Assembly: GCA_019843655.1 (NCBI GenBank)
Contig: JACDQD010000011.1
Location: 13,930,604-13,994,603, forward strand
Direction of reading: 5' to 3'
Source: Lethocerus indicus
Taxonomy: Eukaryota; Arthropoda; Insecta; Hemiptera; Belostomatidae
Length of the DNA stretch: 64,000 nucleotides
Shown here: piece by piece, positions 14,239-28,000 of the stretch
Layout of the letters: each line of letters starts with the position of its first letter
Numbering within the stretch: the first letter of the stretch is position 1
The notes under the pieces: model-generated
What the model was told of the DNA's origin: nothing
Database searches by the model: none
What the model saw: only the letters and a program-made list of their open reading frames with translations
Position numbers and translations under genes: made by a program

Positions 14239-14514
14239 TTTTTTCTTGTTATTTATTCACAATCACAAAAGTACCTTTTGACGTGTCTTCTAGACCAATG
14301 GCGTTTAAGCCGCCGTAAGGAGGATAATGGGACTAGGTAACAGAGGACAGGCAACGGTTGGTATGTTGAGATCGTGGTGCATGGTGTGATTGGAAATAAA
14401 CCGGGGCCCATTAAGGATGGTTGGAAGGACTTTTGATTGGAATCTCTGGATGCGAACAACGTCTTGGTGGTTCAAAATGGCTTTGTACCGTGTCAATTTG
14501 TTGGCTATAGTCAA
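14239..14514 (-). pseudogene. 3' end of a jockey-like non-LTR retrotransposon (LINE), degraded
   Basis: Read on the minus strand, the frame ending at 14305 contains IQRFQSKVLPTILNGPRF followed by ISNHTMHHDLNIPTVA. This is the conserved C-terminal region after the reverse transcriptase in jockey-clade LINE ORF2 proteins: the 'QRFQ.KVLR.I...P.F.SN..-H.DL.IPTV' signature. A frameshift follows, because the expected next block (RRLKRH) is read in a different frame, ending near 14253. A TTTATT string (AATAAA on the coding strand) lies at 14252-14257 and a short T tract at 14239-14244, matching a 3' UTR and poly(A) end. Endonuclease and RT catalytic domains are absent, so this is a 5'-truncated, frameshifted dead copy, as expected from incomplete target-primed reverse transcription. 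Family assignment rests on the motif alone, with no search run. Confidence 0.75.
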
Positions 14515-14794
14515 AGTCCTTTTCAGTTTGTGCTTTTCTATCTGGAAGATAACATTACGATCTGTATGTATAATTCGTATTATACGTATTTTAATGAATT
14601 CATAACATGTACATCGAAGAATTATATTGTTACGACCATCAAATTAACAGATCCTATCGTAGGTGCAATAAACTTGTAATTATGAAAGTTGCTTCTTGTA
14701 CCATTCATTATTAACAGAGAATTAGTAAGATAAATTCTAATTCTAATTATAGATAAATTCAAATACCCCCCCCCCAATTCACCCTAATCCGTAT

Positions 14795-15019
14795 ACGTTA
14801 TGTAAATTTGGTGAGAATCGGAGCAGCCGTTCACGTTGTACAGGCTCGAGGTCACTGCTGACGTTTGACCTGACCTGTGACCTGGAAAGGTGCTTCTTGT
14901 CCCGACCGGACACGAGATGCATGCACGCTGAAAGTTTGGTAGAAATCGGTTCAACCATTTGGTAATGCATTGCAAACACACAGACAGACAAACGCCATTT
15001 GACAAAATTATATAGATAG
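14795..15019 (+). mobile_element. Retroelement 3' tail with duplicated 'AATCGG' motif
   Basis: This is a common kind of invertebrate repeat tail. Two copies of the same motif occur: AAATTTGGTGAGAATCGGAG at about 14807-14826, and AAGTTTGGTAGAAATCGGTT at about 14932-14951, each followed by CA.CC.TT. The second copy continues into CAAACACACAGACAGACAAA, then CGCCATTT and AAATTATATAGATAG, which is the usual simple-repeat ending. A ten-base C run precedes it at 14766-14775. No coding capacity is visible. Similar strings end several insect and crustacean retroelement and Helitron-like families, and I cannot say which one this is. Confidence 0.6.
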
Positions 15020-15029
15020 TATTATAACG

Positions 15030-15870
15030 CATTAGAGACAATGACAATATTAATACGGAGGATAAATGAGCCCAGGTTTCCTGTGGGTAATAAAAAAAAG
15101 GTTTCTAATATAGGATTTAAGTGGAACGATAGTGCAGTACCGAGGGAAGGTATTTTGTCGGTGGGGGAGACGCAGGTAGGTGTGGCAGCTAGCCGGGCCA
15201 CACCTTAGGCCGAGGCCGAGGCTCAGGGGACAATGCCTCGAATTATTTTCGGGGGAAAAAAGGACCCGGCGGTGAACAATGATCGGAGGGTCGCAGTCTC
15301 ACCTCCCGGCGGACTCCTGGGGGTCCTACACGACGGCGACGGACAGAATCCTACCTCGAACTATCCGGCACTCGACGCTTTGAATAACGATCTGCGCCAC
15401 GTCCGTTATTACTAACTAAAATATACGTACTATAATATCTGGACGTAAAGCATACTGTAATATTTACAAACATATGTCGGAAACATATCCCTTCCCCTAA
15501 ATTGAGGAAGAAACGTTTGATAAACCCCTGGACTGCCGTCTAATGGAAACCGGTTCGCATCCGCGACAAATTTAATTTGATAAATCTGCAAAACATTATT
15601 TAGAAAGAAAAAAAAACATAACGTCCTTCGGTGAGACCGAACTTCCCGTTCCTATTTTTGCCGGCGGGTGTTCCACACTCCGCGCTCTCCCAATAAAAAT
15701 CCGACAAATAGCCGATCTATTTTTGAAAATGTCCTGCGAAGCCGAAAGTGCCGGATAGTATAATTTTTGATGTGCCCAGACATCCTTGTCTGAACGGGGG
15801 AGGCGAAATCGCGAATGTCAAAACAGTTGGAATTTAAAAAATATATTCTGAACACGGCTTGTACGCTAAT
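15030..15870. other. Non-coding stretch, nothing recognised
   Basis: A GC-rich patch at about 15130-15400 gives short overlapping frames on both strands without recognisable content. The rest is AT-rich. I see no gene or repeat family in it. Confidence 0.5.
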
Positions 15871-15876
15871 AAAATT

Positions 15877-15952
15877 GGGGCCGCGGTGGATCAGCGGCCA
15901 GAGGCGTGAGAGGCCTGAACCATTGAAACAGCTGGTTTGATTCCGTATAGGC
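15877..15952 (+). mobile_element. tRNA-derived SINE head or tRNA-like relic
   Basis: This stretch has a degenerate RNA polymerase III internal promoter: an A box TGGATCAGCGG at 15887-15897 and a B box GGTTTGATTCC at 15934-15944, 47 bp apart start to start, as in tRNAs. It opens with GGGCCGCGGTGGATCAG and closes with TATAGGCC, like a tRNA acceptor region. The arms do not fold into a clean cloverleaf, so it is not a functional tRNA. The downstream SINE body is short or undetectable and there is no clear A tail. It may be a truncated SINE. Confidence 0.5.
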
Positions 15953-16030
15953 CATGTTAGATTAAGCCTAGGTTTAGATCGCACCGGTATACTATTGCGC
16001 ATTATAAATACTTTAAAATAATAAACTTTT

Positions 16031-16092
16031 ACTTACAACTATGCGTGACGAAAATGGAAGAAGGAACTCACCTGAAACAAAAAGATATTTTT
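16031..16092 (-). other. Recursive-splice-like site (ratchet point) with second donor 35 nt downstream
   Basis: On the minus strand a pyrimidine tract ends in TTTTTGTTTCAG and is followed directly by GTGAGT. The junction lies between 16072 and 16071, so a 3' splice site abuts a 5' splice site. That is the consensus of a zero-length-exon ratchet point as known from long insect introns. A second donor, GTAAGT, lies at 16036-16031, leaving exactly 35 nt between (16071-16037). Sequence alone cannot show that it is used. The identical architecture at 55.2 kb makes it more notable. Confidence 0.35.
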
Positions 16093-16099
16093 TCATAAT

Positions 16100-19000
16100 T
16101 AAAAAAAATTAAATTTATTGTTATCCTAGGGACATATTAAAATATAGCCAAGTTTAAAGTAATGTTGTATAACCCTGACATATTATTAAAAACATTAAAA
16201 GTTGCTACTATAGGTAAAAATAAATATAAAATAACATAATGCTAAACTCACTGAATTATACGAAACCATGTCATTTGGGTCAGAATAATAGAGGCGGAAG
16301 TGCGCATCGAATTTTGAGTTTTTATTCTGACGAATATTACTCGGATTCCGCGGGACACTTTTTCAAAGGCGGCAGGTACCTAATGAGATGTTGAACGCCC
16401 CCGGGGTTTCTCGGAACCTATTTGGCCACTGTGAGACCGCGTGTCTATGAATCTCCTCGAATAGTCGCAGCGAAATATGCATTTCTCATTTTGGCATTGG
16501 CTCAACAGCAGCGAATTTTAGACCAATAAACGTAGCTGAACAGACGAAATCCTCTCCACCGATTAAGCAGCTGGAATCCGCCGGACAGAAAGGATCAATT
16601 AATAATGAATACCCCACCACCCCGATTCCCTAATTGAATCTAACGGGTTTAGTTAGCCGGGTTGCGTAACCGGGATGAATTTCGAATTCGTGGCTCGCCC
16701 CCTCAAACAAATTCACATTTCATTTGGTAGTTTATTTTTTGCATTGATCACGTCAGGAATATAACAGCGGCCGGCAGCCGTCTCGATGTCTAACTGCTCT
16801 ACTAATGACACCGCAAAGACCTACCGCAAGAAGAACGGTCCCTACCACTAACTAGGCGTTAGTGAACACAGAAAATGGTACACTCGGTGGAGTGATCTTG
16901 GCACTGTAGTGTTAGTTAACTCGTGGGTGCAAGACGATCAGATTTTAAGAACAATCCAAGCAACTCATAGGAACAAATCCAAAGTTTCATAAGCATAATA
17001 TTTAATATAATATTCCTTTTATGGGTATTCAATATTTATTATAGCTACGTATTTTCCGTATTGGACGGTGTACATTGTCCAAAAATTCACACTTTTCTGA
17101 GACAGGACAGTGTGGACATGTGGGCCCACGACGTACCGCGTTTATACATCGGAATGAACGAGATGTCTATTAGTAGATGGAATTCGAGGATGGTCGATGG
17201 GCCGCCTCCGCTAACCCTTTCAAAACCCCCGAAGGCGGGAGGGGCCACCGAATCGTTTTTATACGTCCGAGGTGTCCGCCCTCCGGTCTCGGCCGAGCGG
17301 TTATGAAAGCCCGGTAGTTTTTATATTAGACTCCTTTGTATCCGAGTCTACCGGGCGAAGGAGTCCTCCCGGTACACTTTCGAACCACCGGCTACCAGCC
17401 CCGCCTGTTATCTCTCAACCCGAGTACTTAGGCCGCCTCCACTACCGAGCGACCTTTAAACGTTTAAAAAGAAACTAGTTTCAATAACCGCACCGACTTT
17501 AATAAGGACAATTTATTTACTAATCTCGGCCATATTTTACAAAATAAAACAGAGATAGAGTACTTCACTCGGAAACGGGGGAAAGTACGGCTGACGGTGA
17601 TTCGGATGAAGAGGAATAAATTAGTTCAGAACTTAAAGTTAAAGAACAGGAAGTATTTAGAACGAAACTTTCACACGTGCCATTTTCTTTTGATTGTTCA
17701 AATTTTCATTTCCTTCAGCGATACAGGTCTCCTGTAATTATTATCTTTTCTTCGCCTTCAATCGTGGATCGAATAGCGCTTTCAAGTTCTCGACTCAAGA
17801 GTCTCGAATTCGGTGTTTAATAATTCCGCAATGTCTTTGACATTTGTACAACTCGTCTCTAACTTCAAACACTACCAAATCCATCACTGTACTCGACCTT
17901 TTCAACGGAATATTTGATTGTATAATTTTCCCGGATAGATCTACCGAAGCTTCGTAGCAAAAGTTGAACCGCAATAAATAACTTTCAAGTATGTTTATTC
18001 TTAATATTCATTTACATAAATGTAGAAAGACCCCGGGGCCGGAATGCATGTATCGACCAAAATGTGTTTTCGTCTGCGACTTATTATGTAGATTCGTAGA
18101 ATAATAATGTATTTGTAACTTCAACAAATGGCTGGCAAGATACCGATGGTTTGTCTACACAATGGAAATGACGATTCATCAATAAACGAAAGAGCGGAAG
18201 GGAGACGAAAAAAAATTAATCCGAAACTTCATATACATAGAGGGGGGGAGCTTTCCCACCCTTCCGGCCCATTTTCGATACCCATCTCCATACCCATTCC
18301 ATGGGGTATTATGGAAATTCCAGGCTTACACAACAATAGTGGACAGGTAGGGAGGAGGAGCCTCCCGCGACCTCTCTCAAGGCCAGGAGGCAGCCATACG
18401 CACACAGGCGCACGCACAAGCACCAACACTCCAAAGTATCCAGCTCTGTTTCTTGTTGCTCCGCACATACGCACTCTCTGCGGTACGCCGCCCGTCCCAC
18501 ATTTGGGTTATCAACCAGCACCGCGGTATTCGAACCTCCGGTAATAAAAACCCGATGTCATTCACCGAATTAAGTTTTGATTGGCGGTCGGCGAAGGCAT
18601 TTTAATGAGGACCGTTAACCAACTCGGCGCGACGCGTTTAATGTCCATTTATTTAATGGCGGATGCGAAGTTCCAATGTGATACTTTCAACCGGAATATT
18701 TGAAAGCATATTTTAACATCTCCCAGCAGCAGCAACGGTTAACTGCATTTTACTACAATCGATAAGAAAAAACACTAAAGCCCTGCAGACCGTGCAGAAC
18801 CCTGAAACTCCTGTTCGAAACCTGTCCAATATATATCCGCATATATATCCTTATCCTCCAAATCGAAAACCTACATTCAGGCGTTCTCTATATACGAACA
18901 AGACTTGAGAAGAATATCGAAATAAGGGTTTACAAGAATGTAGAGGATCTAGTGACCGGGTTATATATTTAGGGAAATTAACAACAATATCAGAAACTGA

Positions 19001-22000
19001 TTACGACAAAATATCTTCAAGGATACTGCATAGATAAATAAGCTCTATCAACAGTTTGAATGATACACTTCGGTCTCGTTGATTTGCAATATTTAGAGAA
19101 AACAACCGAATAAATATCTCAAGAGAGATAACAGTCCCGAGCGGTTTCAATAACGTCAAACCACGTTCGAGTATCGGACACCGGGATGATAACGATACTG
19201 TCGATGGCGGAAGGCCGAAATCAGCCGGTCCGAGGTTAACTCCAAATCGGCAATAAACAAAAGATCGCAGGAAACACTATAAAGTCTGTTTTAACCGAGA
19301 AAAAACAATTCGGGGCAGAGAAATGGCGCAATATTAAAAAATTATTGGGCGAACATTCTCAGACGCGGCTGGACATTACTGGCATTTTGCTCTAAATATC
19401 GATTTCTATAGACTACTTAAGTAATCTTAATTGGCCGTGGGTACCAAAATAAATTTTATTAGGTTTGGACGATAAGTGGATGAAATAAGGGATATTTCAT
19501 AATATACTGACGAAAAATAGGACTGTCAAGACGAGCAACGAGTTCTAGAATAGACTCTAGTCCAATTACGCTCCCGAGACTTAACTATGTCTAATTAGAG
19601 GCGACTTGCACGACCCCGTTACAAAATACCTTAACCCACATCGGGGCCGCGAAACAACGCGCCTAAGGCGGGTCGTTCTATTGTTAGGTGGCGAACCGAC
19701 GGCCGCTCATTATGTGAGCAGCGCGCCCTCTTACTCCGCTTCCGAGACAACGCTCGGCTGAACATCCGCCGGGTCGGTGGTTCTGGCCCGCCGAGAGGTC
19801 GGAAATCGGGTCAAAGAAGGGCAGACGAGAGAACACCGAGGTGAATCCGGAAGAAAAAAGTACTATTCTGTTTTGTTGTTAATATATTAAATAAATAAAA
19901 ATACAACAAGAGGGGATATTGCATAGATATTATTCCAAACGAATAGGGCAAAATTCCACTCATACAAGGCAAATTTGTACCGACATGAGGAACGAAAATT
20001 ACAGACTAAACATTGCAACGTCATCCACATATCTGTCACTAACACACTCCTTCTATTCGATAATACAACTCAGCATTAGTTTAATGTATGTTCAGAATAT
20101 TATCCGACAGATACCGTCTATCTTAAGACAGGAAATCGCGTCACTTGTCTGGTTTCTCTCTAACTGTATATAACATGTCTAATGTTAAGCATGCGCGGTC
20201 ATTTATGGGTTAATAAATAAACGTTGATGCAATTATTAAATATAATGAAAACTCGTTGAGTTAATATATTGCAGTTTAGTTTGATATATTGGACACAGGA
20301 ATGAGATATGGGATTTTTTCAGTACGCTAGGACCGAACGAACATTAAAGCTATTAAAAACAAGATGTCAAGAGCAGACTCGAGGCCAGTGAAGCTTCACA
20401 TATTTGGTGAACTAAAATTAGAGCATTCTTTCAAAAATATCCAAACCGATTACGCAACTCGAAGTAAACGGAGTAAAAAAGTAACGAAGGCGGCGACTGC
20501 GGGGGGCGCGACCCGCCAAGGTCGCTGATCATTTTGCCTGCCCGGCACTTCGTATCGAATCGTGCGAAGTTTCCGCAGCGATTTTCAAAGCCCCGACAAT
20601 TACATTCAATCTGCAGAACCCGATATTCCAGTCTGTGACTAACGCCGAGTTACGTAAGTCCGAAAGAAAGGATGTTGGAAGCGCTATGAACGCGGTGTAC
20701 CGGGGAGGCCCCATTAGTACGCGTAATCCTCCTGTTAGCTCCTTGTCGGGTCGAGCCCCATTGTACCCTCGGAATTTGACCTCGCATTTAAGCCCCGGTT
20801 ATTTTTCTCCCGATCAAACCAGTCGAAACATACCCCATTCACCCTGTCTCATAGGTTCTGACCGAAATCACAATCTCTAAGATAAATAATCCTCCTTCGT
20901 TCGAGTAGTTGCTTCAGTTAATCTTGCCTGATATCAAATAAGGAATATTCAACCTCATGTTTATGACTAAAAGTGTTTCTATTTCTCGCTCTTATAAATG
21001 AACCAGGTTTTCTGTACGGTGAGGCTCCACATTCCCTCGAACGAGAAACACTGTTTTCTGCCTCCCGACTCTTACACGAGAGTACTGGGAAAACCATTGT
21101 TTTCTCCGGTCGAGCGATGCAAGAACGCCGGCTACCGTCACGCCCCGTCATCGCGGCTGTCAGCCCCCGGAGCATCCGGCGGCGAAGAGTGGCTCCAATT
21201 GGACCGATTTCAAGGCGCTGTTTAGGCGCAAATATTTGCAGTGCAACGGCAAGACGAGTATTCCGAGTATTTCAGTTTAGAAGTCCGCCCGAGCAGAAAT
21301 ACCGTAGCGAAGTCAATAATAGGAACGATGTTACGTTGGTAAGTAGTTAAGAAATCGAATCAAATTATCCAAGAATACCTTATTATATAGTAGGTCCTGA
21401 GGGGGATGTGAAGTTAAAAACGGATTCCGAGAGGGACTCCAATTTGGATGGATATGTACTAGTATTAACTCCAAGAGTGCTCAATACGTTGAGGTTATGG
21501 TTTTGTTAATTTTAGTAATCTACTACCAGTTTGCTAACTGTTTCATTGTGATACATGTTTCATTCAAATTGACATAGCCGATGTCAGTGCGGGAGTCATA
21601 AATCAATTTGCAATGTTATGATTATAAAATAGTGGTTTCATTAAAGGGAAGCTACACGGATACGATAAGTAATGTTCGCCGCCTAATCTTGAGTTACGGG
21701 CTTGCATTTTCCAACTTGTCGTAGACCGGGTGCAGCGGGTAGAAAATTCCGACCCCCGCGAGGCATAATTGTAGGCCGATAATTTACAGCGGAAACAACA
21801 GAAGAAGGAGGAGGAGGAGAAGGAGAGTAGGAGAGCGGCTACAACAGGTTGATAATTGCGGCCTCGGGAGGAATGCGGGAGGCGGCGCGCGCACCCGCAC
21901 GACAGACGCATACCCGGGCCCGGCTTTGAAGGCGGCAAACGAAAAAACCGCAAAGGCCCAAGCTGGGGGACGGGAGTGGGGACGTGTCTCGGTTCATGCC

Positions 22001-25000
22001 CGATTTACTTAGCTCAATCCCGCCGATTCGGCATGGGGGCCCCCGCACAGGAAAAAACTGTGCCCCCCCCCGCCGCTCTACCGAAGAACCAAAAAATCCG
22101 ACAACAGATTTCTAAACAGTCCAAGGCTGCGTGCGTTCTCCGATCCGGAGATCTAATTTTCGGCCCCGAAAATCCGGAATCTCACTATTAGAATGACGCA
22201 ACTGTTAAAAGAGTTGTGAAAACTATACACCGAATAGTATAACCTTCATCAGGCAGTATTGAGAGCCAAATTTAAACACATGCCAACCAGAAGCGAGAAT
22301 AAACTAGAGAAAACAAACTAACTGTATAACCTTTCTGAAGACCCGTGATCACCGTCTTCAGTAGCTATTCGTAAGTAGATTGATGGAGCACTTTGTGGGA
22401 CATCCCATGCACACTATCGGGCGGTCCACAAAGGGAAAGAACGACTGGTAATTCGATCAATCGATTAATGGATTAATTAATTCATAAATAATTACTAGAG
22501 ATAATTGTCGTTATGCTAAAATAGTTAACAAGTGTTACAGTCATGATTAATCGCTCAAATTAATTATTTACATCTCAGAAACTGGTCTAATTTGAAACCT
22601 AGCAATCGGAAGATCGCGGGTGATGATATTATTCCGTCTTTAACAGTTCAAAAAGGTACATACACGAATCTAATGAAAAGCACGTTATATATTTTCGAAT
22701 AATGAAATCCCGAACGTGCATAATCGGCAGGAGGTCCGTTATGCTCTCAAGAGAGCATTTTTTCTTGAATACATCATTCATTGTTCTAAACCACCGATGC
22801 GGCACGACCGGATCGCCCCGGCGGTCTTTCAGCCCGCTCTTCAGTGAATCATAATTGTCCATCAGATACTGCGTCGGCGACCGGAACGTTTACTGACCGC
22901 GATGAGAAGTCGTAACCTAATCTAATTTCTAACTGGCAACCCGAAGGAGATAACAGTAGAGGTGTAACATGCTTACAACTCTTTCGAACGTTCTCTTCCG
23001 ACGAATAATGCATATTTCAAATCAGAAATTGAAGTAACAATACGCTCACATTAACAGACCGACAATTTGTAGACAGGCTTGTCGACAACTTCAGTTCACA
23101 GTAATTTTTAAAATATTTAGTGAGAGCGCGATTTGATAACCCAAACGTACTTTTGACAGAGAAACCACCCATTGACGGTTCTCCTGAAAAAAAACCTTAG
23201 GGTAAGATATATGCCGATTGAAATCAGCCCCAAGTCCGGGAGGTGTATGACCCAAATGCCGGCTTTGAAAAGTTTGAAAAGTCTAAGTTTACTTCGGGAT
23301 ACTTCTTCACCCCGTGCCAATTCCCGGCCCAATACAGATCTTGAACTCATTCCTTCACCGATTGGCCCATATACACTTCAATGGGCTACGGCCGCTCTCA
23401 AAGAGTGATATACAGGCCGAGGACCCAGAGCCGTTTCCTGTGCTTTCCGTCCCTGAACATTTTTCTCTCGGGATATTGGGGCCAAAATATTTTCAGTGAA
23501 CTCGAACCGAGTCGTTTATTTTCAGTCGTAACAGAATTCCTACTTTACACTGTGTATATGAGGAGGTTTAATACAATTACAGCATACTATTAAAACAGTC
23601 TGTAATTAGGTTAGCAGCCATGAAGTGCGATTCATAATTCTCGAACGTGCTTACCCTACTGCGGTAGCGTATTATCTTACATTTGTAAATTTCTGGGAAT
23701 TCCAAATGTTAGTCCAACACTTGTGTCTGCCGTTTGGAATTTTTTTAAATATTATAATGAAACACAATTCTATTTTCGAATTCAATTTGCCGTCTTGTCC
23801 AGGAGGGCGGAACAGCACGAATTCCTGTATAATATAAAAATATATTAGGGTATTTCTCTGGGTTCCTGTGGGCATAACGGCAATTCACCGTTGGGCCTGA
23901 ATTTAAAGGCCGGGCCTTTTTGGGAGGCGCGTCCGAATTCCAGTTCCTCCCGCCCTAACCAACCAGGGCCCCGCCGGGAGTTTCAAATTGCTCGGTAACA
24001 TGCAATTTTAACGTTAATTAATTTCCGGCCGTCTATTAAATTAGCTTATGGACCCCCCCCCTCCGGCGGGTAACTCAATTATTCGCTTCGGTGGAATTCT
24101 TATCGCGGTACATTGAGAGGTGCGCCGGGACCCTTCGGGATTTCGGTTCGTCCCAATCATTTACGACGTGAAAATAATCGAATATCGGCACTTGTAAATC
24201 ACGAACTAACGAGGTCGGGGAATCCATGGCAACGAACGCCATAAGTGTAATCGTTGAGCAGCATAAAAATGATTAAACAAATTTCGGTTTAAAACTTGAA
24301 ATTTTTTTGTCGTAACAGTCTATCGTTAAGATAATGTCTCGGAATGTTCGATGTCCGTAAGTTTTATACAACATACAATGGAATAACTACCCTCTGCGAA
24401 TGTTATCCGGGAAACATGTCCGAAGTTTGTTTGTTGTGCTTTTCTATGTGCCATATTGTTGGGCTGTGTATTGATAATAAATTACATTCGTCCCATAAAA
24501 TAAAAGTACAGTTGGAGCTATATACCGGACGGTCGGCCGGCCGGTATAACAATTAAAGAGGCGGAACTGGCAACGACCCGGTTGAGAGCCATCTGTCGTG
24601 CGGTCGACCCCGGGTCGTTTATTCACGAGCGGGACACAGGAAACGTCGGAAGGGAGAAAAAGCGTTTCGTATTTCCAATTAATGAAATACATTTTTTTAA
24701 AGCGTCATACAGGAGGTTTGTGGAATTATACAGGAAGCCCTGAACGACCGAGGCACCTTCTGACGTTTTATCAACCTCAGTTCAATATTGTACAAATAAC
24801 AAGGGTTGCGGACAAGTCTCCGGGTGGTTTATTCTAGTTGCGGTAATGACGTTGTAATTTTAGAGTGAGAGACAAGCCGGCCGCCTTATAACGCGAGTAA
24901 ATTGAGTTCTGAACGTGTATCCGGAATAAGTTGACAGTCCCGAGGGGGAACTGGAAGCCTTACAAACGTTGCGGCACTTCCTCCGTCTCTCGGCTAAACA

Positions 25001-28000
25001 GAACCGGCCGGGCTGTTCCGTTCCTTTAACATCAATTTATATTAGAACTTTGGAAGTAACCGGTGTTAGAACCAAAGCCGAAATTCCAGGTCGGGCGCAC
25101 GCCCAGGGCTGGGCAGCGTTTCGTTTCAAACAAGAACCTGCATATATCAACAATTTTCCCACGCGCGTCGGGTTTTCTTCAGCGCCCCCAGGGCCTGTAT
25201 TCGTTACAGAGCCCAAGTCCCAGTGTCCACTTTAAATGTCAGCGCTATCAATTTCAAATTGCCGTTTACGGACGGTCGCTGCGTAAAATATGGCGCGAGT
25301 CCTTCACATTTCAGTCTCGGGTCTCACGCACTATTGAAATACACCGAGGCGCCGGCGTCTGTCGGCCGTAAATACACACCACTGCTATCATAGCATATTG
25401 CGATATGCTACGAGTAAAAACGAGAATGTAATAACTACCTTGTTACTGCGGTACGTACGCAAAGGTTTTGCTCTATGAACTCAAGTATGGATCACTCTCT
25501 GTCCTTTTATCCTCGCCTCGACATCCACTGTAGCGGACCGATCTCCAAATTATTTCTAGGCATTTCAGGGTGTCCGGGTATTCAGCCGAAACTTTATAGG
25601 ACCAAACAGTCTTGCGATAGAAAATATTTTGGACCTCCGTACCCGGTGCCCAACAATTCAAGCCCTCAAGGCCTTACTTGTCTGATAGTACAAACGGGAG
25701 GAACGAAACCCCATTTTAACAATACCAAAATTCTATAGTTAGAACTGTACTATGGGAGAGTCAACGGAGACATTCTCGGACGGATATGTTCGACCGGAAC
25801 GAAGCGATAGGCGTGTGGAATTCCAAAAGTGGAATGGAGCGGGACGATAGCCCGGAGCCGGATTATATTAAACCCTTACTTTCAGAAAGGAAAAGTAATT
25901 CGGGACACATCTAACCGATTGGAAGGATAGATAAGCCGTGGTTATCAAGCATACATTCACGCTACAATTAACTTCTGAAATTCTGCATTATATCCAGATA
26001 TCCTAAATTTGAATTGACGGAAAGAATACGTCATTCATCTAGATAATAACTCGTAATGCCCTTTGTTAAATGGAGGATAATGAAAACTATAATTTTTAAA
26101 CATTGTTCTGATGTGTAAAATCAGGAAATCAATAAGTTCGATTAAAATTCGTCAATTCTGTGCTGCAGTCCCCGGAACTACTTTAGTTTGACGCCAATAA
26201 TTTATCGGATAACCGTTGGCTCCTAGTTAATAAATCAAGTGCGCTTCGTCTTCTTCGACGACGCTTCAAGATTATAATCTGTAGAGTTTTTTTTCTGCTC
26301 GATCACTCAACGACTAGGAAAGACGGCCGGCGCTCGGCTCAAGGCCCCGAACACAGTCGACTCCTCTCTTCGAAAAACAACTGGACGAGTGACTCATTCG
26401 CGGCCGGCCCCCGGTTTTCGCTAGCGGTCGCGGAAATGAAAAAGCGGCAATATGTATTAAGGCCGGGAATTGTCAGGACCGGGAGTGAGTACAAGGGGGC
26501 GGGGAAACGGCGATGAATAATTCGCCGGACAAAGAAGGAAGACGGGCGGGGTCGCGTCTCTCGAGAACAGTCCCCGATGAAAGGACGGGTTCTGTTCGCT
26601 GAAGAGGAAGCCCAACAGGGCTACTCTAGAGACAAATTATTTACGAGATTCCAGTGCGCCATATGAAACGGCCCGTTCTTCGCCATTCCATTCGAAACAC
26701 AGTAAAATACATTTAATAACGGGTTTAATGAAGCGAATTAATCGAAGAATGAAAGTGTCTGCTGCCGTTTTACTAACCTACATCCGGCACGTTAGGAAAG
26801 TAGAAATGATACTTTAAAGCAAGGGGCGGTGAAGTTTGAAAGTGTTATAAATGGAGGGTTGGGATGATTATAATCCGTTCGATGCGCCGTCTCGCCCTGT
26901 TGTTTGTTTAATGGCGGACCGGTCTCGGGTGTTGTACACTAATTATATACATGGGAACAGTTTAAAACTAGTTAGTCATAACTTAAACGGATAAAGAAAA
27001 CTAAACGAACAGTACATATAAGGATATTGGGTCAGCGGAGCGCCGGCCTGGGGGAATAAATTGGAGACGGAGTATGACACTAATACTGCCCCATCATTGT
27101 CAATGAGCAGGAACGTCTTTTTCCCAGCGATCCACTAACTTCGGATTAAAATTTTCCACCCCTCCGAAGTTGGTTCGCTCGAAAACGAGGAAAAGTATCC
27201 CCAGCGAAGATTCGCGGGGAGAAACCCAACGTCAATAATTAGTCCGGGCCTTAATTTTAAAGAACCAGTCACCACGCAATATTAGAGCGAAACTTTCACT
27301 AATGCCGACCAGGCGAGTGGAGGAATAAAAAAAAATTAACAATCATAAACAATTAACGAAAGTAAGTGCAGACAGGACTCTGACCGGTCTCTGGATTTCC
27401 GGTTTTCGCGGGACCAAAGTTTTATGTATTGCCCAATACCTGGTATACTTAAACAGAGTGAGCTTTAATTTCCCTGTTGATAAAAATACAACACTTCAAG
27501 AATTTAGGAGGAAAACAACGGCATATCAGTATCAACTATCAATTGACGATAGTGTTACAAAGTTAAAATCAATAGTAATGTCGCAGTAAGGAAACAGGTC
27601 CTTGGAAAACATTATCAGTACGATCTAGCGTACTAACTTCGCTATAAATCCACACCGACTATTTTTCGTACCGAGACTGGTAGGCCGGCCGGAGCGATAG
27701 GAAAGAGGGATAAAAATGTTCAACCAGCGTCGGACATGGTAATTGGGTAATGGGTCCGTAGGGACAGTTATCGGGGCCGTAAGCGATTAGGGGAATCATC
27801 GGAATCCCGGCGTGACGAATCGGCCCGATCGTACCGAGAAACGATTAAAAAATTAATTGCGGCTCAACGATTAATAACTGTCTTCGGGGCAGATACAGTT
27901 TGGTAGCCGAGGCGAAGAGTAAACCCGGGGAATTAACATTACAATCTGATGGAATGTTTCTTTTACCCCCTCTCCCCCTCATTCGTTTCTTTTTTTATTT

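Noticed and set aside
18525..18536. Minus-strand B-box-like string GGTTCGAATACC
   Set aside because: No A box at the right distance and no tRNA-like arms, so a tRNA or SINE cannot be supported.
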